63,107 nucleotides of DNA from Marinobacter gelidimuriae (lineage in GTDB: Bacteria; Pseudomonadota; Gammaproteobacteria; Pseudomonadales; Oleiphilaceae): the NCBI RefSeq assembly GCF_000372805.1, contig NZ_KB889952.1, positions 1-63,107 on the forward strand, given 5' to 3'. Each line of letters opens with the position of its first letter. The first letter of the stretch is position 1. Below, piece by piece: positions 1 to 9,925 of the stretch. Below the pieces are notes generated by a model that had not been told where the DNA came from, did no database searches, and was given only the letters and a program-made list of their open reading frames with translations. The translations under genes and the position numbers were made by a program.

Positions 1-1
1 C

Positions 2-193
2 TGCCTGAATTTTGCCAGTAAGTTGTGGGGGTTATTCAAAGCGCTCATTGCCGGTGCGTTAAATGACATGGCCAATTTAACGGATACTGAAAAACATGAC
101 GTGCTAAGCAAAATTGACCAAACGGTTGTGGCTTTTTTTACGCAAGTCATGCAAATGGATAGTTTCACCTTACGCCAAGAAGCCCTAGAATGA
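2..193 (+). CDS. C-terminal fragment of a probable TetR-type regulator (5' end outside window)
   Basis: An open frame runs from the window edge to a TGA at 191-193 and encodes 63 residues. The segment has alternating hydrophobic and polar positions (LWGLFKALIAGALNDMA, then a helix ending FFTQVMQMDS) that resemble the last helices of TetR/AcrR ligand-binding domains. No DNA-binding part is visible, so the family call rests only on this helical tail and on its place just upstream of fadD, where fatty-acid regulators are often found. It could be another helical protein. The 81 bp between it and fadD hold the fadD ribosome site. Confidence 0.35.
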   Translation, partial: CLNFASKLWGLFKALIAGALNDMANLTDTEKHDVLSKIDQTVVAFFTQVMQMDSFTLRQEALE

Positions 194-274
194 GGAAGTG
201 TTCACCTTTATTGGTTGGATTTGAACCCCGAAACTTGAGTTATAACTAGAAAAGCCCAGACAGGAGTTCGTGTA

Positions 275-1954
275 ATGATGAGTTTCGAGCAGTTTTACCA
301 GGACAAGTACCCACAAGGTGTGTCGTTGGATGTCGATCTGGCAAAATACTCAAGCATGGTTGACGTGTTCAATCAGGCGGTCACCAAGTACGCGGATCGC
401 CCGGCAGTGTCTGCCGTTGGCGTTACCCTCAGTTATAAAGATCTGGATGTTCAAAGCCGTCATTTTGCAGCCTGGCTGCAGAACAAAACCGACCTGAAGC
501 CCGGTGACCGCATTGCCGTTCAAATGCCGAACGTGTGCCAGTATTTGGTGGTTACCTTTGGTGCCATGCGCGCCGGGCTGATTGTGGTGAACACCAACCC
601 GCTGTATACCCCCCGTGAAATGGAACACCAGTTTAACGACTCGGGCGCAAAAGCGCTGGTGGTGCTGGCTAATATGGCCGCCAACGCGGAAAAAGTGCTG
701 CCCAATACCAGCATTGGACACGTGATTGTGACCGAAGTGGCGGATATGCATTCCACCTTTAAGCGCACGCTGATGAACGCGGTGGTCAAGCACGTCAAGA
801 AAATGGTGCCTGCGTACAATCTGTCTCAGGCCCACAAATTACCCGCGGTGCTGGCAGCCGGTGCCCGCGAGAAGTTCACTCTGGTTGAATGCAAACAGGA
901 CGACATCGCGGTGCTGCAGTATACCGGTGGCACCACCGGCGTGGCCAAAGGCGCCATGCTGACCCACGGCAATCTGGTGGCAAACTTGCTGCAGATTCGG
1001 CCGATGCTGGAAGACAACATTATTGAAGGCAGAGAAGTGGTGATTGCGCCGCTGCCGCTGTATCACATCTACTCGTTCACTCTGAACTGCGGCACCCTGT
1101 TGGAAGCCGGTGCCCACAACGTGCTGATTCCCAACCCGAGGGATATAGACGCCTTTGTGAAAGAGCTGCAAAATCACGAATTCACGGCGTTTCTGGGTCT
1201 GAATACGCTGTTTGTGGCGCTGTGTAATAACGAAGAATTCTGTAAGCTGGATTTTAGCCATCTGAAGCTGACCGCTTCCGGCGGCATGGCGCTGACGTCC
1301 AAGGCGGCTAAAACCTGGAAGCGGGTGACCGGCTGCGACATTTGTGAAGGTTATGGCATGACTGAAACCTCGCCGGTGGTGAGCTTTAACCCGCGCAGCG
1401 CTATTCAGCTGGGCACCATTGGTTTGCCGCTGCCGGGTACTCTGCTGAAAACCGTGGATGACGATAATAATGAAACGCCCTTTGGTGAGCGCGGCGAGCT
1501 TTGTGTTAAGGGTCCGCAGGTCATGCGCGGTTACTGGCAGCGCCCGGACGACACCCGTAAATCCATGACCGACGATGGCTATTTGCGGACGGGTGACGTG
1601 GCTGTTATTCAAGAAGATGGCTACATTCGCATTGTGGACCGTAAAAAGGACATGATTATTGTTTCTGGCTTTAATGTGTTCCCCAATGAAGTCGAAGACG
1701 TGATCAGCGGCCACCCTAACGTGCTGGAATGCGCCGCAGTGGGCATCCCTGACGAAAAAAGCGGTGAAGCGGTCAAGGTGTACCTGGTTGCCTCCAAAGA
1801 AGGTGTAACCGCCGGTGAGCTGAAAGAGTTCTGCCGTGAACGCCTGACGGCCTACAAAGTGCCGCGGCATTTTGAATTCCGCACCGAGTTGCCAAAAACC
1901 AACGTTGGCAAAGTGCTGCGTCGCGAACTAAGGGATGAAGCAAGTAATCAATAA
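275..1954 (+). CDS. fadD: Long-chain fatty acid-CoA ligase FadD
   Basis: Activates long-chain fatty acids to acyl-CoA with ATP, the entry step to beta-oxidation, at the inner face of the cytoplasmic membrane. The 559 residues match the usual length of about 560. The adenylate-forming signature YTGGTTGVAKG lies at residues 216-226. Further on are GYGMTETSPV and the C-terminal hinge region DGYIRIVDRKKDMIIVSGFNVFPNEVE (split here: DGYIRIVDRKKD then MIIVSGFNVFPNEVE), which also resembles the FadD fatty-acid signature. Two ATG codons are adjacent (275 and 278); AGGAG at 262-266 fits either. The 3' end overlaps hrpA by 20 bp. The nearby FabH-like synthase and thioesterase suggest a local acyl-CoA theme. 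Confidence 0.95.
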   Translation: MMSFEQFYQDKYPQGVSLDVDLAKYSSMVDVFNQAVTKYADRPAVSAVGVTLSYKDLDVQSRHFAAWLQNKTDLKPGDRIAVQMPNVCQYLVVTFGAMRAGLIVVNTNPLYTPREMEHQFNDSGAKALVVLANMAANAEKVLPNTSIGHVIVTEVADMHSTFKRTLMNAVVKHVKKMVPAYNLSQAHKLPAVLAAGAREKFTLVECKQDDIAVLQYTGGTTGVAKGAMLTHGNLVANLLQIRPMLEDNIIEGREVVIAPLPLYHIYSFTLNCGTLLEAGAHNVLIPNPRDIDAFVKELQNHEFTAFLGLNTLFVALCNNEEFCKLDFSHLKLTASGGMALTSKAAKTWKRVTGCDICEGYGMTETSPVVSFNPRSAIQLGTIGLPLPGTLLKTVDDDNNETPFGERGELCVKGPQVMRGYWQRPDDTRKSMTDDGYLRTGDVAVIQEDGYIRIVDRKKDMIIVSGFNVFPNEVEDVISGHPNVLECAAVGIPDEKSGEAVKVYLVASKEGVTAGELKEFCRERLTAYKVPRHFEFRTELPKTNVGKVLRRELRDEASNQ

Positions 1955-4900
1955 ATCTTCAACTGACACTGTTTCTGCAACGCCTCCTGAACATGACGCG
2001 GCAACGCCCGCTGACCCTCGCGCGGCTGTTCGGTCCGCTGTTCATGGCATTACGGAGCAGCTTGACGCCTGCGCGCAGCTTGAAGCCGCCCGCATAACCC
2101 GAACTCTTGCTCGCGCCAAAGGCCGCCCTGGCACCAAAGAGCTGGGAAAAATCGGCCGCTGGCTGCAAGCTGGGCAAGAAAAAGTGCAGTCGCGCCAGCG
2201 CTTGCACAAACCGGCCAGTTTCCCTGAGGGCTTGCCGGTTTCGGAGCGAGTAGACGACATAGCCGCTGCTATTGCGGACAATCAGGTGGTGATTATTGCC
2301 GGTGAAACCGGCTCTGGTAAAACCACCCAGATCCCAAAAATTTGCATGAACGCCGGCCTGGGTATTCGTGGTTTGATTGGCCACACCCAGCCCCGGCGTA
2401 TTGCCGCCCGCAGCGTGGCCGCGCGCATTGCCGAAGAGCTGGGTGAACAGACCGGCCGGCAAGTGGGTTACCAGATTCGTTTTACTGATACCACCTCCGA
2501 AGATTCTCGCCTGAAAGTGATGACTGACGGCATACTGCTGGCGGAAGTCCAGCACGACCCGTTTTTAGACCGTTATGACACGCTGATTATCGACGAAGCC
2601 CACGAGCGCAGTCTGAATATCGACTTTCTGCTGGGGTATCTGAAACAGCTGCTGCCAAAGCGGCCCGACCTCAAAATCATTATTACCTCCGCCACCATCG
2701 AGCTTGGGCGCTTTAGCGAATTCTTCAATAACGCCCCGGTGATTGAAGTCAGCGGTCGTACCTTTCCGGTAGAAGTGCGCTATCGCCCATTGGTAGGCGA
2801 TGACGATGACCGGGATCAGGGCTGGACCGACGGCGTCTTGCAGGCGCTGGAAGAAATTGAGCAGCACGAACGCAGCGCCAGCCAGCCGCCGGGCGATGTA
2901 TTGGTGTTCATGCCCGGCGAGCGGGAAATTCGTGCCTTGAGCAACGTGCTGCGCCACGCCGAGCTGCGGCACACCGAAGTGCTGCCGCTGTATTCGCGGC
3001 TCAGCAATCAGGAACAGAACCGGGTGTTCCAGAGCCATCGCGGCCGGCGCCTGGTGTTGTCTACCAACGTGGCAGAAACCTCGCTGACGGTGCCGGGCAT
3101 TCGCTACGTGATTGACACCGGTGTGGCGCGCATCAGCCGCTACAGCGTGCGCTCGAAAATTCAGCGCTTGCCTATAGAACCGATTTCCCAAGCCAGCGCT
3201 AACCAGCGCGCCGGCCGCTGTGGGCGGGTGGCGCCGGGCATCTGTTTTCGCCTGTATGACGAAAACGATTTTATCAATCGCCCGGAATACACCGACCCCG
3301 AAATTCTGCGCACCAATCTGGCCTCGGTGATTTTGCAGATGGCTACCTCGGGCCTGGGTGAGATTCGTAACTTTCCGTTTTTGGAATCGCCGGATAATCG
3401 CCAGATAAACGATGGCTACAAACTGCTTGAAGAGTTGGGTGCGGTCACCGACAAGCGCCGGGTAACCGCGGCTGGTCGCACCATGTCGCGCCTGCCCCTG
3501 GACCCGCGCCTGGCGCGCATGCTGGTGACCTCTGCGGAGCAGGGCAGCCTGAGTGAAGTGCTGATTATTATTGCCGGGCTGAGCGTGCAAGACCCACGTG
3601 ACAGGCCGCAAGACAAACAGCAGCAAGCCGACCAGGCCCACGCGCCTTTCAACGACAAAGAATCCGACTTTGTTACTTTGCTGAATATCTGGAATTTTTA
3701 CGAAGAGCAGCGCCAGGAACTGTCGCTGAATCAGCTGAAAAAAGTCTGTCAAAAAAGCTTTCTGAGCTGGATGCGCATGCGCGAATGGCGTGACGTGCAC
3801 CGCCAGCTGACGCTGATTTGCCGCGAACAGAAGCTTAAGTTGAATCTCCAGGCTGCCAGCTATCAGTCGGTACACACCGCGGTGTTGGCGGGTTTGTTGG
3901 GGCAGGTGGCAACAAAGTTTGAAAACCGCGAATACATGGCCACGCGCAATCGCAAGCTGCTGATATTCCCGGGCTCGAAGGTGGCGAAAACCGCACCCAA
4001 GTGGATTGTGGCCACTGAAATTGTGGAAACCAGCCGGGTGTTCGGGCGCATGGTGGCGTCTATTCAGCCCCAGTGGATAGAGCCCTTGGCAGCCCACGTG
4101 GTAAAGCATCACTATTTTGAGCCGCACTGGGAGCAAAAACGCGCCCAGGTGATGGGTTTTGAAAAAATCACCCTGTATGGCCTGGACATTGTTCCGCGCC
4201 GCGCCATTGTTTACAGCGACATTGACCCGGCCGCCTGCCGCGACTTGTTTATTCGCCATGCCCTGGTAGACGGCGAATACCGCTCAAGGGCGCCGTTTAT
4301 TGAACTTAATCGGTTAATGCTGGAATCGGTCGAAGACCTGGAAAAGAAAACCCGTCGCCGGGATTTGCTGGTAGACGACGAAACCCTGGTGGCCTTTTAT
4401 GATCAGCGCTTGCCGGCAGACATCGTCAGCGGTCGCCATTTTGAGCACTGGTGGAAAAATCTGGAAGCTGCCGAGCTGAAAGCTCTGGAGCTGACCGAAG
4501 AAGACGTGCTGCAACGCCCGCTGGACGCCCAGGCCGTTGCCCTCTACCCGGATTTTCTGGAGTGGGAGGGGGTGAAATACCCGCTGGATTACGAGTTTGA
4601 GCCCACCAGCGAGCGCGACGGGGTGACTCTTCGGGTGCCATTGATGGCACTGAAACAGATTCCGGCGCGTCGCCTGGAATGGCTGGTGCCCGGTTTGCTG
4701 CGGGAAAAGTGTATTGCGCTGGTGAAAGGGCTGCCGAAATCCCTGAGGCGTAATTTTGTGCCGGTGCCGGATTTTGTCGACGCGGCTCTGGCCAACCTTC
4801 AGCCTTCCAACGAGCCGCTGGCGTTGCAACTGGGCGCGCAGCTGCGGCGCATGACCGGGGTGCAGATAGACCCGCAATCCTGGCAGCAAAACGATCTGCC

Positions 4901-5915
4901 GCGGCACCTGCGAATGAATCTGCGGGTGACTGGCGACAAAGGCGCCGTCATCGCGGAGAGCCGTGAAACCGTTGATTTGCAGAACCAGCTTGAGGCCAAA
5001 GCCGAACAGGCCCTGGCGTCGATTACCGCCACCGACAGCAAAGACGAGACCACCACAGCGACTCATACCAGCTGGCAGTTCGGCACCTTGGCCCAGCAGG
5101 TGCAAACTGAAAAAGGCGGTATGCAGGTGACTGTGTATCCGGCTCTGGAAGACCTGGGCAAAGACGTGCGGCAAACCCGCTGCCTGGATTCCCTGACGGC
5201 GGAAACCATTACCCGCAAGGCCATCGCCCGGCTCATTCTGAACCGGTTTGGCAATACCTTGGACGATCTGGAACGCAAGCTGCCGAAATTCAAACAGGCG
5301 GCGCTGATGTTCGCACCGGTAGGGCCGGCGCGTATTCTGCTGGACGACCTGCTGCTGTCGACCGCCATGCAGCACTTTTTTGGTGGTTCATTACCTCGCA
5401 GCCCGGAGGCGTTCGATGCTTGTTTCAACCAGCACCGGGGCGACTTCATTCCAGCGCTCGAAACCGCGGTAGACCACCTTCACCAGGCCATGCACGGCTA
5501 CCAACAGGTGGCAAAGCGGCTGAAGGGCAAGATTAATCTGGCCCTGGCCAATTCCATGGCTGACATTAAGTTTCAGATGCAGAACCTTGTTTACCCGGGC
5601 TTTTTGGTGAACACGCCGGCGCAGTCGCTGGCCCAGTTCGGGCGTTATTTTGAAGCGGCTCTGGCACGGTTTGAGAAGATGTCGCGTGAGATGGGCCGCG
5701 AGCGGGAGTTCCTGCATACCATTGAACCGCTGTGGGCGCGTTATGCCAGCAAGCTTGTTGAGCAGCAACGCCAGGGTGTTAAAGACCCGGAGCTTGAGCT
5801 TTACCGCTGGATGCTGGAAGAATACCGGGTGTCGTTTTTCGCCCAGCAGTTGGGCACGCAGATGACGGTGTCTATCAAGCGCCTTGATAAACAATGGCAG
5901 GCTACCCGGGTGTAA
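1935..5915 (+). CDS. hrpA: ATP-dependent RNA helicase HrpA (DEAH box)
   Basis: A cytoplasmic DEAH-box RNA helicase; E. coli HrpA acts in mRNA processing and resolves stalled ribosomes. The 1326 residues match the long HrpA form (about 1300) rather than the shorter HrpB. Walker A GETGSGKT is at residues 123-130, DEAH at 220-223 followed by ERSLNIDFLLGY, then ITSATI and the arginine-rich motif QRAGRCGR. The C-terminal half carries the HrpA-specific DUF3418 region. The start at 1935 lies inside fadD with a weak AAGGG just upstream. The N-terminus is about 35 residues longer than in E. coli, so a start near 2044 is possible. Confidence 0.95.
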   Translation: MKQVINKSSTDTVSATPPEHDAATPADPRAAVRSAVHGITEQLDACAQLEAARITRTLARAKGRPGTKELGKIGRWLQAGQEKVQSRQRLHKPASFPEGLPVSERVDDIAAAIADNQVVIIAGETGSGKTTQIPKICMNAGLGIRGLIGHTQPRRIAARSVAARIAEELGEQTGRQVGYQIRFTDTTSEDSRLKVMTDGILLAEVQHDPFLDRYDTLIIDEAHERSLNIDFLLGYLKQLLPKRPDLKIIITSATIELGRFSEFFNNAPVIEVSGRTFPVEVRYRPLVGDDDDRDQGWTDGVLQALEEIEQHERSASQPPGDVLVFMPGEREIRALSNVLRHAELRHTEVLPLYSRLSNQEQNRVFQSHRGRRLVLSTNVAETSLTVPGIRYVIDTGVARISRYSVRSKIQRLPIEPISQASANQRAGRCGRVAPGICFRLYDENDFINRPEYTDPEILRTNLASVILQMATSGLGEIRNFPFLESPDNRQINDGYKLLEELGAVTDKRRVTAAGRTMSRLPLDPRLARMLVTSAEQGSLSEVLIIIAGLSVQDPRDRPQDKQQQADQAHAPFNDKESDFVTLLNIWNFYEEQRQELSLNQLKKVCQKSFLSWMRMREWRDVHRQLTLICREQKLKLNLQAASYQSVHTAVLAGLLGQVATKFENREYMATRNRKLLIFPGSKVAKTAPKWIVATEIVETSRVFGRMVASIQPQWIEPLAAHVVKHHYFEPHWEQKRAQVMGFEKITLYGLDIVPRRAIVYSDIDPAACRDLFIRHALVDGEYRSRAPFIELNRLMLESVEDLEKKTRRRDLLVDDETLVAFYDQRLPADIVSGRHFEHWWKNLEAAELKALELTEEDVLQRPLDAQAVALYPDFLEWEGVKYPLDYEFEPTSERDGVTLRVPLMALKQIPARRLEWLVPGLLREKCIALVKGLPKSLRRNFVPVPDFVDAALANLQPSNEPLALQLGAQLRRMTGVQIDPQSWQQNDLPRHLRMNLRVTGDKGAVIAESRETVDLQNQLEAKAEQALASITATDSKDETTTATHTSWQFGTLAQQVQTEKGGMQVTVYPALEDLGKDVRQTRCLDSLTAETITRKAIARLILNRFGNTLDDLERKLPKFKQAALMFAPVGPARILLDDLLLSTAMQHFFGGSLPRSPEAFDACFNQHRGDFIPALETAVDHLHQAMHGYQQVAKRLKGKINLALANSMADIKFQMQNLVYPGFLVNTPAQSLAQFGRYFEAALARFEKMSREMGREREFLHTIEPLWARYASKLVEQQRQGVKDPELELYRWMLEEYRVSFFAQQLGTQMTVSIKRLDKQWQATRV

Positions 5916-5997
5916 TGGGAACGCGGGCAAACGCCTGTGACTGTGGTAACCTTTTTCCCCTTAACCTTTCAGATTTCAACCATGACACGGGGTTAGC

Positions 5998-7119
5998 GTG
6001 ATTAAAGCCATCATCAGTGGAACCGGTTTGTACACACCACCGGCAACCATCAGCAATGACGAACTGGTTGCAACGTTCAATCAGTACGTAGACCTGCACA
6101 ACGCCGAGCATGCCGATGCGATTGCCCGCGGTGAGCAGCAGGCCCTGGAGCATTCGTCTTCGGCCTTTATTGAAAAAGCGTCTGGTATAAAGCGCCGCCA
6201 CGTGATTGATAAAGAAGGCATTCTGGACCCCACGCGGATGAAGCCGAATATTCCGGACCGCGCCAACGATCAGCCTTCGGTGCAGTGCGATATGAGCGTC
6301 GCGGCCTGTCGCGAAGCTCTGCAGCAGGCGGGTAAAACCGCGGATGACGTAGACGCGGTGATTGTGGCTTGCTCCAACTTGCAGCGGTCCTACCCGGCGG
6401 TGTCGATTGAAGTGCAAAACGCGTTGGGCGTTCAGGGTTTTGCTTACGATATGAACGTGGCCTGCAGTTCTGCCACGTTTGGTTTGCAGGCCGCGGTGAA
6501 TTCGGTGGAAAACGGCACGGCCCGCGCGGTGCTGGTGGTTAGCCCGGAAATCTGTTCCGGCCACCTGAATTTTGGCGAACGCGACAGCCACTTTATATTT
6601 GGTGATGCCTGCACCGCCATTCTGGTGGAGCGGGAAGACGCGGTAGCGCCGGCCGCCGGCTTTGAAATTTTGGGTACTAATCTGAAAACCCTGTATTCCA
6701 ACGCCATTCGCAACAATTTCGGTTTTTTGAACCGCGCCGACGACAGCGGTGTTGGTCAGCCTGACAAATTGTTTGTGCAGCAGGGTCGCAAGGTGTTCAA
6801 GGAAGTGTCACCGCTGGTGGCCGACACCATTCAGAACCATCTACAGAGCCTTGGGCTGACGCCCGATCAACTGCGGCGCATGTGGCTGCACCAGGCTAAC
6901 CTGAACATGAACCAGCTGATTGCGCGTCGGGTTTTGGGCCGCGATGCCACCGAAGACGAGGCACCGGTGATTCTGGATGAATACGCCAACACCAGCTCCG
7001 CCGGTTCCATCATTGCCTTTCACCTGAATAAAGACGATCTGGTGTCCGGGGATGTTGGCGTAATCTGCTCGTTTGGCGCCGGCTATTCCATCGGCAGCGT
7101 GGCTGTGCGACGCCGCTGA
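5998..7119 (+). CDS. FabH-like beta-ketoacyl-ACP synthase III
   Basis: A thiolase-fold condensing enzyme. The KAS III triad is visible: Cys156 in ACSSATFG, His298 in WLHQANLN and Asn331 in EYANTSS. At 373 residues it is clearly longer than FabH (about 320) and, from memory, resembles the P. aeruginosa PA3286 type, reported to condense medium-chain acyl-CoA from beta-oxidation with malonyl-ACP. That substrate is inferred, not visible in the sequence. The start is GTG at 5998; the nearby ATG at 5982 runs straight into a stop. It lies 82 bp downstream of hrpA and is convergent with a thioesterase. Confidence 0.88.
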   Translation: MIKAIISGTGLYTPPATISNDELVATFNQYVDLHNAEHADAIARGEQQALEHSSSAFIEKASGIKRRHVIDKEGILDPTRMKPNIPDRANDQPSVQCDMSVAACREALQQAGKTADDVDAVIVACSNLQRSYPAVSIEVQNALGVQGFAYDMNVACSSATFGLQAAVNSVENGTARAVLVVSPEICSGHLNFGERDSHFIFGDACTAILVEREDAVAPAAGFEILGTNLKTLYSNAIRNNFGFLNRADDSGVGQPDKLFVQQGRKVFKEVSPLVADTIQNHLQSLGLTPDQLRRMWLHQANLNMNQLIARRVLGRDATEDEAPVILDEYANTSSAGSIIAFHLNKDDLVSGDVGVICSFGAGYSIGSVAVRRR

Positions 7120-7150
7120 CAAACAAAGGCATTCAAACCCTTCAAGCCGA

Positions 7151-7558
7151 TCAGGGGTTTGTTGCCAGGGCGCGCAGGGTGTCTGGCAAAGGGCAGGAAC
7201 CGCGGGTGTTGTGGTCAAACCACACCAGTTTTGCGTAGCCTTCCGCGTAGAGTTGTCCGCTGTCTGCGTCTTTTATCTCGTGGTAGGTGTCCAGGCTGGT
7301 ATTGCCGGCTTTGTCGGCGTAGGTGGTAATCACCAAGTTGGCAGGGTGCTTCAATTCCTTTAGAAAGGTCGCGCTAGTCTTTATAATGATGGGTCCTGTA
7401 GGGCCGCTCATGCCGATGTTGATGTCGGCCAACCAGACAATTCGAGCTTCCTCAAAGAAGCGGAAGTACACTGTGTTGTTGGCGTGTCCGTAGGCGTCCA
7501 TATCACCCCAGCGCAGGGGAGCTGTGATTGTGTTGACTAGATTTCCCGGTACCGACAT
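7151..7558 (-). CDS. 4HBT hotdog-fold acyl-CoA thioesterase
   Basis: A 135-residue single-hotdog protein of the 4-hydroxybenzoyl-CoA thioesterase (YbgC/FcbC-like) family, expected to hydrolyse acyl-CoA in the cytoplasm. The signature WGDMDAYGHANN is at residues 17-28, with Asp21 the likely catalytic acid, followed by the long helix TVYFRFFEEARIVWL. An upstream ATG at 7609 would add 17 residues, but the ATG at 7558 is preceded by CGGAGAG and fits the family start MSVPGN. The 3' end faces the FabH-like synthase, 31 bp away. The start is only 42 bp from the divergent mlaA. The preferred acyl chain cannot be read from sequence. Confidence 0.85.
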   Translation of the reverse strand: MSVPGNLVNTITAPLRWGDMDAYGHANNTVYFRFFEEARIVWLADINIGMSGPTGPIIIKTSATFLKELKHPANLVITTYADKAGNTSLDTYHEIKDADSGQLYAEGYAKLVWFDHNTRGSCPLPDTLRALATNP

Positions 7559-7600
7559 CGATCTCTCCGTTTGTAAATATAGAATGCAAAAGAGCTTAAC

Positions 7601-8461
7601 ATGACCCAATTCAATCTCTGGCCTTGCTCACTGTTTATGCTTCCCCGTGGCGTGTTAGCGACGCTGGTGTTGATTCTTTTATTCGCATCCGGCCAAGCCC
7701 AGGCCCAAGCATCGATACAGGCCCAGGAATCGACACAGACAGCAGAGCAACGGGTAAGCGCAGGGTTTACTGAATCTGCGCCCTTGACCACGAACTCCAG
7801 CAAGCACAAGCGCGATCCCTATGAAAATTGGAACCGCAAAGTGTTTGCGTTTAACGAAGGCCTGGACCGCTGGTTTCTGAAGCCGATCGCCCAGAGTTAC
7901 CGTGCGATTATGCCGGAGTTCGTGGACCGTGGCGTTACCAATGCGTTCAGTAATTTGGGTGAAGTCAGCAATTTCACCAACAGCGTGTTGCAGCTCAAGC
8001 TTGAGTCGGCCGTTGTGGCCGCCGGTCGTTTTACCTTTAACACGGTGTTCGGGCTGGCGGGCGTGTTTGATGTGGCCACCGCCTGGGACTTGCCCGAGCG
8101 CCCGGAAGATTTCGGCCAAACCCTGGGCCATTGGGGTTCGGGCGCAGGCTCCTACTTAATGCTGCCCGTGCTGGGGCCATCCAACCCGCGGGATTTTGCA
8201 GGCTTTGGTGTCGACAGCTTTTTGTTGCCATCCAGCTGGGACGAAATTGAAAGCCCATACAACGGGTACGCTCGTGGCTTGCAGCTGGTGGACGTGCGGG
8301 CTGACCTGATTCCGGCTGAAAAGCTGATTTCCGGTGACCGTTACGTGTTCGTTCGCAATGCGTTTATGCAGCGCCGCGAATTCCTGATTAACGACGGCAA
8401 GGTACAGCGGGATCCGTTTGCCGCCGACGAGAGTGAAGACCTGATGCTTGATGACTTCTAA
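7601..8461 (+). CDS. mlaA: MlaA/VacJ outer-membrane lipid asymmetry protein
   Basis: Outer-membrane part of the Mla system, which removes misplaced phospholipids from the outer leaflet and hands them to periplasmic MlaC. The conserved block DPYENWNRKVFAFNEGLDRW starts near residue 71, followed by the GLAGVFDVA and SYLMLPVLGPSNPRD segments. Length is 286 residues. The N-terminus has a hydrophobic signal (LATLVLILLFASGQAQAQA) but no lipobox cysteine, unlike E. coli MlaA. A low-complexity Gln/Ala/Ser stretch follows the signal. The ATG at 7637 is an alternative start, since no strong ribosome site precedes 7601. No other mla gene is in the window. Confidence 0.92.
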   Translation: MTQFNLWPCSLFMLPRGVLATLVLILLFASGQAQAQASIQAQESTQTAEQRVSAGFTESAPLTTNSSKHKRDPYENWNRKVFAFNEGLDRWFLKPIAQSYRAIMPEFVDRGVTNAFSNLGEVSNFTNSVLQLKLESAVVAAGRFTFNTVFGLAGVFDVATAWDLPERPEDFGQTLGHWGSGAGSYLMLPVLGPSNPRDFAGFGVDSFLLPSSWDEIESPYNGYARGLQLVDVRADLIPAEKLISGDRYVFVRNAFMQRREFLINDGKVQRDPFAADESEDLMLDDF

Positions 8462-8524
8462 TGAGTTAAGGAAACTCTCGCACAGCAGGTTCACGAATTA
8501 GCCAAACGGGACACCAGCGTAAGC

Positions 8525-9925
8525 ATGTATTACGACTTTTTCGGTTTTCGCGAGCCCCCTTTTTCCATAGCGCCTGACCCGCGCTATTTGTACCTCAGTG
8601 AGCGCCACAAAGAAGCCTTGGCGCACTTGATGTATGGCATTCCCGGGCAGGGCGGTTTTATTGTGATTACCGGGGAAGTGGGCACAGGAAAAACCACCAT
8701 TTGCCGCTGTTTTATTGAAAACGCGCCGCAAAATGCCGACATTGCGTTGATTATCAACCCGCGCCTGTCTGCCGCTGAAATGCTGATGGTGATCTGCGAC
8801 GAGTTGGAAATACCCCACCGCGACGACGCCAGCATCAAACAGCTGGTAGACCTGATTAACCACCATCTGCTTCAAGCCTACGCTGCCGGTCGGCACAAAG
8901 TTCTGATTATTGACGAGGCGCAGAATTTGTCAGCGGGTGTGCTCGAACAGCTGCGCCTGTTGACCAACCTGGAAACCGCCGAGAAAAAACTGTTGCAGAT
9001 TGTGCTGCTGGGCCAGCCCGAGCTGCAAAACATTCTTGCGTTACCGCAGCTGCGGCAGCTGAACCAGCGCATTACGGCGCGTTATCATCTTAAAGCGATC
9101 AATCGCCAGGAGTTGGCCGCGTATTTGCGTTACCGGCTCAGCGTGGCCGGTGTGCGCGGCGAATTGTTTAGTCGCGCTGCCAGGCTGCGGTTATTCCGTG
9201 AAAGCCAGGGCATACCGCGACTGATTAACCTGATCAGTGATCGTGCGCTGTTGGGCGCCTACGCCGAGGGCGAACACGAAATTACTGCGGTTCATATCCG
9301 CACCGCGGCGCGGGAAGTTCGCGGTAGCCATCCTTCCAACGGGCAGGGAGCATTCAGGCTTCGCCGCCTCGGCCCGCTTCTGGCGTCCCTGTTGATGGCC
9401 ATCGTATTAACCCTGTGGGCCGTGCAGCGCTGGAACAATGGCGATTTTGACGGGCTTATTTCCTCCCCGGCTGCTGAAAGTCCAATAACAGAAGCGGCAC
9501 TAGCGGACGACGAAGCGACTCAGCGCAGTGGGCGTATAAAACGCGATACTGTCGCGCCGGCAACGGTTGCCGAAACAGCCGGCAGCGCTGATGGGCTGAC
9601 AAAGTTTGAACTGCAGGCGCACAGCCTCGAGCTTTCGGCGGCGTTTGTGCAGTTGTTTGGCGCCTGGCAGATTAACTATCAGCCGCAACAAGCGCCCATA
9701 GCCTGTTATTTTGCCCGCGCTGAGGGGCTTGGCTGCCTGGAGCGCACCGGAACCCGGCTAAGCCTGGAGCTGATTGACCGGCCGGCCATTTTAAAATTAA
9801 GGGCCGGATTAGAAAGCAGATTGCACAGCGATGTCGACAATACCCGCGACCGCTACGTGGTGTTGCGGCGAAAACCTGTGGTTAAGCGCGCGCATGATGG
9901 AGCTGGTGGACCGTTTGACCGCTGA
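8525..9925 (+). pseudogene. gspA: GspA/ExeA-type secretion ATPase, 5' part of a frameshifted gene
   Basis: N-terminal part of an ExeA/GspA protein, an inner-membrane ATPase that with GspB helps place the type II secretion secretin through the peptidoglycan. The family start MYYDFFGFREPPFSIAPDPRYLY is intact. Walker A GEVGTGKT is at residues 50-57, Walker B LIIDEAQ has Asp130, and one membrane segment lies near residues 284-300. The frame ends at residue 466 in an unrelated tail (RKPVVKRAHDGAGGPFDR), while the expected C-terminal domain continues in the +1 frame to 10139. The shift lies near 9880. Either the gene is broken or the read contains an error. Confidence 0.8.

Noticed and set aside
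2565..4259. A 564-codon open frame on the minus strand opposite hrpA
   Set aside because: It is a shadow of the hrpA codon bias: no ribosome site, no recognisable domain, and the hrpA motifs are intact on the other strand.
9870..9895. Programmed frameshifting in gspA
   Set aside because: No slippery heptamer, stimulator hairpin or internal ribosome site fits; a plain mutation or read error is simpler.
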